Source: Arthrobacter rhizosphaerae (GTDB lineage: Bacteria > Actinomycetota > Actinomycetes > Actinomycetales > Micrococcaceae). Taken from it: a stretch of DNA of 64,000 nucleotides. The stretch spans positions 62,001 through 126,000 of the forward strand of contig NZ_JALLAN010000012.1 in the NCBI RefSeq assembly GCF_023062595.1, given 5' to 3'. A program made the translations under genes and the position numbers. Positions 59,239 to 64,000 of the stretch are shown piece by piece; within the stretch, counting starts at the first letter, position 1; the number at the start of each line of letters is the position of its first letter. The notes below the pieces were generated by a model. The model was not told the origin of the DNA. It searched no databases and saw only the letters and a program-made list of their open reading frames with translations.

Positions 59239-59295
59239 TCTGATCCGCATCTCATCGCGGCAGGAATATCGATCTGACTGTTGTGAGGAATGAGA

Positions 59296-60552
59296 ATGAC
59301 GTTTTTTGAGAAAGCGGACCCGGGAAATGGACAGTTAAAGGAAGACAGCACCGGGGAGCATTTTCCATTGGGGGGTTTGCTTCTGCTTTCCACGGCGATC
59401 TTCATCTCGATGTCAACAGAGTTTTTGCCGGGAGGGCTCATCCCGCAAATTGCTGAAACCTTCCAGCGCCCTCCAAGCGATGCAGGCAACCTCATCACGG
59501 TTTTCGCGTTGACGGTCATACTGACCGCTGCGCCCTTAGCCGCGGTAACCCGTCGGATCCCCCGTAAAGCATTGGTCCTGGTTTCGTTTGCCGCCATTGG
59601 GGCTGCGAACGCAGCGACAGCCCTCTCGACGACATTCGAGATGTTGCTTGCGGCGCGAATACTCGGCGCAGTGGCCCATGGGGCCTTCTGGTCGGTCGTT
59701 GCAGCATACCCGGCCTCTCTTGTCCGTTCGTCACAGTTAGGGAAGGCGACCGCTGTGACGGCGGCAGGTGGTTCTGTCGCAGGCGTTCTGGGCATCCCCC
59801 TGGGGAACGCGCTTGGGCAGATGTTTGGGTGGCGCGTGTCATTCGCCGCGTTGGTCGGCCTTACGTTATTGGTCTTCCTTCTGATGGTTAGATTCCTTCC
59901 GCCCATCACAAGCTTCGTTCCGAGGCAGGAGGCAGATGACGCGGGCAAGCCAACCCCGGACGCCACCTTGCCTGCTGTCCTGATGATCTGCTTCCTGATT
60001 CTTTTCGTTGTGGCCGCGCAGAACGCCTTTGGCACCTATGGTGTCGTGTGGTTGCTGGACGTCGTCAAGGTCGCACCGGAGGCCGTTCCCATAGTTCTTT
60101 TGGCGGGGGGAATCGCAAGTGCAGGTGGAGTCGCGCTGACCGGTGCCTATTATGGTCGTGCGCCGATTCGACTTTTCGTCGGCGCGTTGGCCCTCATGGT
60201 TGGCATCCTGTTCTCTCTTCCTGCGGCTGCCGAGTCGGGGTACCAAGCTGTAGTTTGGATTCTCCTCATCCTCATGGGGGCCGTGTTTGGCGGAATCCCC
60301 ATCATGCTCCAAACGAGGATGATGTGGACGGCTTCCCCCCGTGCTCGGAGTATTGCTGCCGCGCTTCAGACCACCGCGTTCAACGTCGGCATTGGGAGCG
60401 GCGCCTTTATGGGCGGCGTAGTCCTGGAGCGGAGCACTGCGGAGGCATTGCCATTTTTTGCAGCCATACTCATGTTCATGGCATTCCTGACGGCGATGGG
60501 CTGGGAGGTTAAACGCCAGCGAAACAGCCGGAGAGGGAAGTTGGTGAGTTAG
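59296..60552 (+). CDS. MFS transporter, AraJ/SotB-like DHA1
   Basis: The 418-residue protein has 12 probable membrane segments, ISMSTEFLPGGLIPQIAETF in the first, and AARILGAVAHGAFWSVVAAY in the fourth, characteristic of the AraJ/SotB sugar-efflux branch of DHA1. ATG 59296 is preferred over 59290 because GAGGA then has a 6-base spacing. At the end of the rhamnosidase-galactosidase unit it may export excess sugars or take up oligosaccharides; homologues mostly export. Confidence 0.8.
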   Translation: MTFFEKADPGNGQLKEDSTGEHFPLGGLLLLSTAIFISMSTEFLPGGLIPQIAETFQRPPSDAGNLITVFALTVILTAAPLAAVTRRIPRKALVLVSFAAIGAANAATALSTTFEMLLAARILGAVAHGAFWSVVAAYPASLVRSSQLGKATAVTAAGGSVAGVLGIPLGNALGQMFGWRVSFAALVGLTLLVFLLMVRFLPPITSFVPRQEADDAGKPTPDATLPAVLMICFLILFVVAAQNAFGTYGVVWLLDVVKVAPEAVPIVLLAGGIASAGGVALTGAYYGRAPIRLFVGALALMVGILFSLPAAAESGYQAVVWILLILMGAVFGGIPIMLQTRMMWTASPRARSIAAALQTTAFNVGIGSGAFMGGVVLERSTAEALPFFAAILMFMAFLTAMGWEVKRQRNSRRGKLVS

Positions 60553-60745
60553 GCAAGGCGGGAACCCGCAGATAGTTCTCGAATATGCGCCAAGTGGCTG
60601 TCACACATTGGACGGCGATGAGGGTGCGGCCTTCACCGTCGCACCTGCCAATAACTTGAACGAGTACACCAGGCGCTATGCCTTTCTCAACCACGCTACT
60701 GCAGCCTCGCGCTGTTCCTGGGATAGCTACCTATGTGCGCGCAAA

Positions 60746-60800
60746 AACTGCTCCCCGGGAGTCGGAACTGACTTCTCAGTCCAACTTCCGGGGAGCAGTT
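60746..60800 (-). terminator. Intrinsic terminator between convergent genes
   Basis: AACTGCTCCCCGG (60746-60758) pairs perfectly with CCGGGGAGCAGTT (60788-60800) around a 29-base loop. Read on the minus strand the stem ends in a run of T, so it terminates the secreted hydrolase gene 60843-62699. Confidence 0.8.
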
Positions 60801-60842
60801 CATGGCTGCGGGGCCCTGCCTCGATGGTGCGGAGTGTCGCTC

Positions 60843-62699
60843 TTATCCTGCGGCAGTAACGACAACCTTGATTCGGTCCAGGTTTTGGGCCAGCGCGAAC
60901 TTGGCCGTGGGGTCGCCATGGCGCTCTGAGGAGATGCGAAGCGCGACAAGGTACGTGCCCGCCTTCTCAAAGGCGGCAGTGGTCTGAAGCGTGATGACGT
61001 TCCCGGTCCGGGTCAGCGGGGCGTCCGTGTATACGCCGTCGCCGTCGAGGTCCCATTCCGCCTTGATGATTTCACCGGCGCCCGGGGGAACCTGCGCCTT
61101 GGCCATGAGCGTGACACCCTGGCCGGCCGCTATTGTGGCGGTCTCCTTGCCTTGGATGGTTATATCGACGGTTGGTTGGATCCCCCGACGGCCGGCAGCG
61201 TTGTCGGGCACGATGATCTGAGCGTCTTTGACCTGGTAGTTCGTGGATGCGGGCGGGGTCACACCCTTCTCGGCCCACTCGGAGACGTCCCGGAGCGCCT
61301 GCTCTGCCATGCCGTACCAATCAACGAGGTATTTGGCCCGTTCCTCCCCTGGGACGGGAGGGCCCTGATGGTCCGCGTGGTCATTGAAGTAGACGCGGTA
61401 GGTGTCGGCCGCGGATTTGCCCAGGCTGGTCTCGACCCGCTGGCGGTACCAGTCGGTGTGCCACGGCAGGGCATCGTTATCGTAGAGGTTGGACACAGCG
61501 ATCACCTTGCCCTTGATGGAGCCGTTGAAAGCGGTGTTGCCGGAAACGGCGCCGCCGAAGCCCGGGGCCTTCACGGGCCGTTGGGGATAGAGTGGAGTGC
61601 CGTCCTGCCCGCGGAACTGGTCGAGCCCGATCCAGCCTTCACTGGCGGCAGGGATCTGGTAGCGGTAGTAGAAGCGATTGGCGATGTTCCAGCGGTTTGC
61701 GACCGTATCGCCCGCTTTGGCGAGTTCCGCCCGGACGCGCTCACCCAGTGGGGAGTTCTCCCTGCCGAGGTAACCGTCCGCGCTCCAGAAGTCGTCGGCG
61801 TAGGTTGGATCATAAGAAAGCGGGACGCTGGAGTCGAGACCGTTGGGGAACTGGTCAGAGCGGCCAAGCAGGTAGTCAGGGTTCTCCCAACCCTTCCAAG
61901 GGATGCCGAGCGCGTGCACCTCCTTCAGCATTGCCTGTTCGGCGGCGTCGAGGCCAGCGTATGGGTCACCGCTCCCGCCAGGCAGCAACGCGGTCCGGAT
62001 CTGGTCAGCCTTGTCGCCGAGGATGAGTTCGGCGGCGGACCGGCCGAGGAAGTTGTAGGACGTCGGGGTGGGCACTGCCTGCACCATCGGGACGAACCCC
62101 TGCCACACGTCGGTGGTGTTCTCGGCCGCGCCAATTGTCTGGAAGGAGCCTCCGCTGGGTCCGTAGAGGTAGCCGGAGATGGGTTTGGCAGTGCCGTAAT
62201 ATTTCGCGGCTACGGATTCGGCGAACTTCGCGGCTGCAGCCGCGGGTCGGTATCCCAGAGATACGAAGTTGTTTCCAGCCTGAACGGCGTAACCGCCGCT
62301 GGAGAGGGCGAACCCTATTGCGCGTTCGTCCGCCTGGGAAGTATCAGGCAAGGTAGGGAACACGATGGGGTAGGTGAACTGGAAGAAGCGCCCCTCCCAC
62401 TGTGCCTTGTTCTCCTGTGCATGGAGGTAGATGGTGAATTGGATGTTCGTCCCCTCGAAATGCCCGCGTACTCGGTGGTGTGGCACCGGCGCCGATTCGT
62501 CAGTTTCACTGTCAATGACGGGCGTGGCGTAAGTCTGGTCGAGGCAGTCGGCAGTTACTTGCATGGCGCCTGCGATAGTGGCGCAGGTGGGCGTGGCGGC
62601 CAGCGCCGACCCCGGTGTACTTAGCCCGCTAGCGAGCAGCAACATCGCTGCGATGGCGCCGGTCCCTCCGCGGCGGGCGAGGGTGGAGTGAATCGTCAT
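60843..62699 (-). CDS. Secreted alpha/beta-hydrolase with PKD-like end
   Basis: The 618-residue protein has an export signal (hydrophobic core, cleavage near GSALAA), a nucleophile elbow YGPSGGSFQ near residue 183, and a probable catalytic His in FNDHADHQG near residue 440. The C-terminal PKD/Ig-like domain contains KAEWDLDGDGVYTD. It is a shorter relative of the protein at 2210-4531, sharing YGxxxPISGYLYGPSGG-like and YDPTYADDFWS segments. It probably hydrolyses an ester or amide outside the cell; substrate unknown. Confidence 0.7.
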   Translation of the reverse strand: MTIHSTLARRGGTGAIAAMLLLASGLSTPGSALAATPTCATIAGAMQVTADCLDQTYATPVIDSETDESAPVPHHRVRGHFEGTNIQFTIYLHAQENKAQWEGRFFQFTYPIVFPTLPDTSQADERAIGFALSSGGYAVQAGNNFVSLGYRPAAAAAKFAESVAAKYYGTAKPISGYLYGPSGGSFQTIGAAENTTDVWQGFVPMVQAVPTPTSYNFLGRSAAELILGDKADQIRTALLPGGSGDPYAGLDAAEQAMLKEVHALGIPWKGWENPDYLLGRSDQFPNGLDSSVPLSYDPTYADDFWSADGYLGRENSPLGERVRAELAKAGDTVANRWNIANRFYYRYQIPAASEGWIGLDQFRGQDGTPLYPQRPVKAPGFGGAVSGNTAFNGSIKGKVIAVSNLYDNDALPWHTDWYRQRVETSLGKSAADTYRVYFNDHADHQGPPVPGEERAKYLVDWYGMAEQALRDVSEWAEKGVTPPASTNYQVKDAQIIVPDNAAGRRGIQPTVDITIQGKETATIAAGQGVTLMAKAQVPPGAGEIIKAEWDLDGDGVYTDAPLTRTGNVITLQTTAAFEKAGTYLVALRISSERHGDPTAKFALAQNLDRIKVVVTAAG

Positions 62700-63135
62700 T
62701 TGTCTTCCTTCATTGGGGTCTCCAGCGTTGTCGGAGGCGAGACATCGGAGTCAATCAGGCGCGATGGAGAACGTCCTCAATGGAACGTTTCAACGCACCT
62801 TGTATGCGGATGCATACCGCTCAACCCCTACATTTCGTAGCGTCACGCTGAGGAGTGTGTATAAACCTTGGCCGGAGGCGTTCCGGCCGGAGAGTGGGGG
62901 GGACAAAGGTAAGAAAGGCGTTTTAGGCCTGTCTGAGAGCGTGGGGCGTGCAACAGTCTGTTCCCAGGCGGTGGTGGCTTCCGCCCATCGATATGACCAG
63001 CCATTCCATGCGCACGATTGCCTCGGAGCTTCACGTCTGTCACGGCCGCGGCGTCGTAATTTCGAGCCGTTTCAGACGATGGGACTCCACTCCGCAGGGG
63101 AGCAGGGTATGGGCTACGAGGAATTTGGGAAAGCA
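62700..63135. other. Intergenic region with palindromes
   Basis: No supported gene is seen. GTATGC-GGAT-GCATAC (62802-62817) is a perfect spaced palindrome 103 bases before the hydrolase start. GGAACGTTTC (62782-62791) has the AACGTT core of LacI sites. A 7-bp hairpin GGCCGGA/TCCGGCC is at 62870-62888. The open plus-strand frame from 62713 has no recognisable content. Confidence 0.4.
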
Positions 63136-63168
63136 CGATCGGGCCCCGCTAAATGCCGAGCCCGATCG
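63136..63168. terminator. Terminator hairpin of the binding-protein gene
   Basis: A perfect 9-bp stem (CGATCGGGC / GCCCGATCG) with a 15-base loop lies 10 bases after the stop of the minus-strand binding-protein gene. Confidence 0.7.
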
Positions 63169-63178
63169 CCAGGGTTAA

Positions 63179-64000
63179 TTATTTCTTGTAGACAGCGTCC
63201 AACTTTTCAGCAACTTGGCGCGGCGTCGCGTCACCGAGGATCAGCGATTGAATCGTCTGATTGAGTTGCGTCTGGACTTCGGCCTGCACGGTGCCGAGCG
63301 GTGCGTAAGAGCCGCTCTTGATAAGTTCAGCGAACGTGGCCAGCTCTTCGGGTGCCTTGTAGGCGTCATTCGGGAGCACAGGCACGGACGCGAAGCCCTT
63401 GGCATAAATCGCTGATGGCTCAGCCTCGCCCATGAACTCGAGGAACGCCTGTGCGGCAGTCGGGTTCTTCGCCTTCGCGTTGATGGTATTGACAAAGCCG
63501 GGCAGCGCTACGACTTTCGTGTCCGCAGCATTGTTCGTCGCCGGCATGGGCGCTACTTTGAAGCTGTTGCCCGGCGCGGCCTTTTGGACCTGACCGAGCA
63601 CTGCGCCGACGCTAACAGTGGCAAGCGCGGTGCCCTTTGCTACCTCCTGCACGGCCTGGTCACTCGAACGGCCGAGAGCGCCTTCACCGAAGCAGCCTAG
63701 GTCGCCCATCTTCTTGTAGATCTCGAACTGCTTGACCCACACGGAGTCGGTGTACTTTGCTTTCCCGGCGGCCATGTCGGCGTCAAACTTTACCGGGTCG
63801 GGTTCAAGTGTCGCGAGCTGAGCGTAAGTCAGCATCTGTGGGCCGGCAGGATCGCCGAGGCCGAGGGCGTAGGCGTAGATGCCCTTGTCCTTAGCGGCGG
63901 TGCAGAGCTGATAGGTCTCGTCCACGGTCGTGGGGATCTTCAGGCCGAGCTCGTCGAGTTTAGTTTTGTTGTAGATTCCGGCGAGTGGCTGGAGGGCTCC
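63179..64000 (-). CDS. Carbohydrate ABC transporter binding protein, C-terminal part
   Basis: The frame runs off the window edge; 273 residues are visible, starting GALQPLAGIYNKTKLDELGL. The pattern KLDELGLKIPTTVDE, AAPGNSFKVAPMPATN and NPTAAQAFLEFMGEAEPS, ending in PRQVAEKLDAVYKK, is that of family 1 sugar-binding proteins. The N-terminus with the lipoprotein signal, and probably the genes for the permeases, are outside the window. Confidence 0.85.
   Translation of the reverse strand, partial: GALQPLAGIYNKTKLDELGLKIPTTVDETYQLCTAAKDKGIYAYALGLGDPAGPQMLTYAQLATLEPDPVKFDADMAAGKAKYTDSVWVKQFEIYKKMGDLGCFGEGALGRSSDQAVQEVAKGTALATVSVGAVLGQVQKAAPGNSFKVAPMPATNNAADTKVVALPGFVNTINAKAKNPTAAQAFLEFMGEAEPSAIYAKGFASVPVLPNDAYKAPEELATFAELIKSGSYAPLGTVQAEVQTQLNQTIQSLILGDATPRQVAEKLDAVYKK

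Noticed and set aside
59187..60035. 282-codon minus-strand frame
   Set aside because: Antisense to the AraJ-like MFS gene, which has clear membrane segments.
61152..62624. 490-codon plus-strand frame
   Set aside because: Antisense to the secreted hydrolase 60843-62699; amino-acid composition is typical of a shadow frame.
62713..63264. 183-codon plus-strand frame
   Set aside because: Covers an intergenic region and the end of the binding-protein gene; no domain, no ribosome site.

Overview
The DNA looks like a chromosomal segment of a high-GC soil or plant-associated actinobacterium of the Arthrobacter type (Arthrobacter/Pseudarthrobacter/Paenarthrobacter). The evidence is a DUF4192 gene, an actinobacterial permease-ATPase fusion, frequent GTG/TTG starts, many LacI regulators and 4-base ATGA/GTGA gene overlaps. 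The genus assignment is an inference. The window is essentially one large plant-glycan and sugar-acid utilisation region. I see no rRNA, tRNA, CRISPR array, insertion sequence or phage gene.

Layout. 1-5 kb: partial DUF4192 gene, an IclR regulator, a secreted alpha/beta-hydrolase, and a frameshifted gluconokinase remnant. 5-18.8 kb: a divergent locus, with GH3 - MFS - SDR on the minus strand and GH1 - Gfo/Idh/MocA - LacZ-type GH2 - GusA/UidA-type GH2 - MFS on the plus strand. 18.8-27.5 kb: two closely related LacI regulators, a TetR regulator and an oligopeptide-type ABC transporter that probably imports oligosaccharides. 27.6-32.2 kb: glucuronate catabolism (uxaC, uxuB, manD) and gntK. 32.6-37.7 kb: an SDR, a GH78 alpha-L-rhamnosidase whose 5' end carries a dehydratase remnant, and a GH43 enzyme. 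38.0-47.0 kb: a seven-gene minus-strand operon (IlvD/Edd dehydratase, FAD/Fe-S oxidase, SDR, IclR, SMP-30 lactonase, FAH hydrolase, Zn dehydrogenase). It fits a non-phosphorylative route for a deoxyhexose or another aldose, ending in a diketo-acid hydrolase and probably a 2-hydroxyacid oxidase. 47.2-60.5 kb: GH3, LacI, GH78, GH43-like, serine esterase, an unusual LacI-HTH protein without a sensor domain, GH42 and MFS. 60.8-64 kb: a second secreted hydrolase related to the first, and the C-terminal part of a carbohydrate-binding protein.

How it fits together. Nearly all glycosidases lack signal peptides, so oligosaccharides or glycosides are probably imported and cut in the cytoplasm into galactose, glucose, glucuronate and rhamnose. 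Glucuronate goes through UxaC, UxuB and ManD to 2-keto-3-deoxygluconate. The 38-47 kb operon would oxidise a free aldose. Shared operator-like sequences link distant units. A 24-bp element (AAATTAG-N10-CTAATTT) lies upstream of both the GH3/GH1 pair and the ABC transporter. CAACCGRTTG sites lie at GH1, the transporter/LacI region and uxaC. GTAGAACGTTGCAC lies 3 bases after the -10 of both the 47-kb GH3 and the 51-kb GH78, with a partial copy before the 54-kb gene.

The most unusual items are the IlvD/Edd remnant supplying the apparent start of a GH78 gene, the LacI-type DNA-binding domain joined to a small non-sensor C-terminal domain, an SDR with Asn in place of the catalytic Lys, and the operator-defined regulons.
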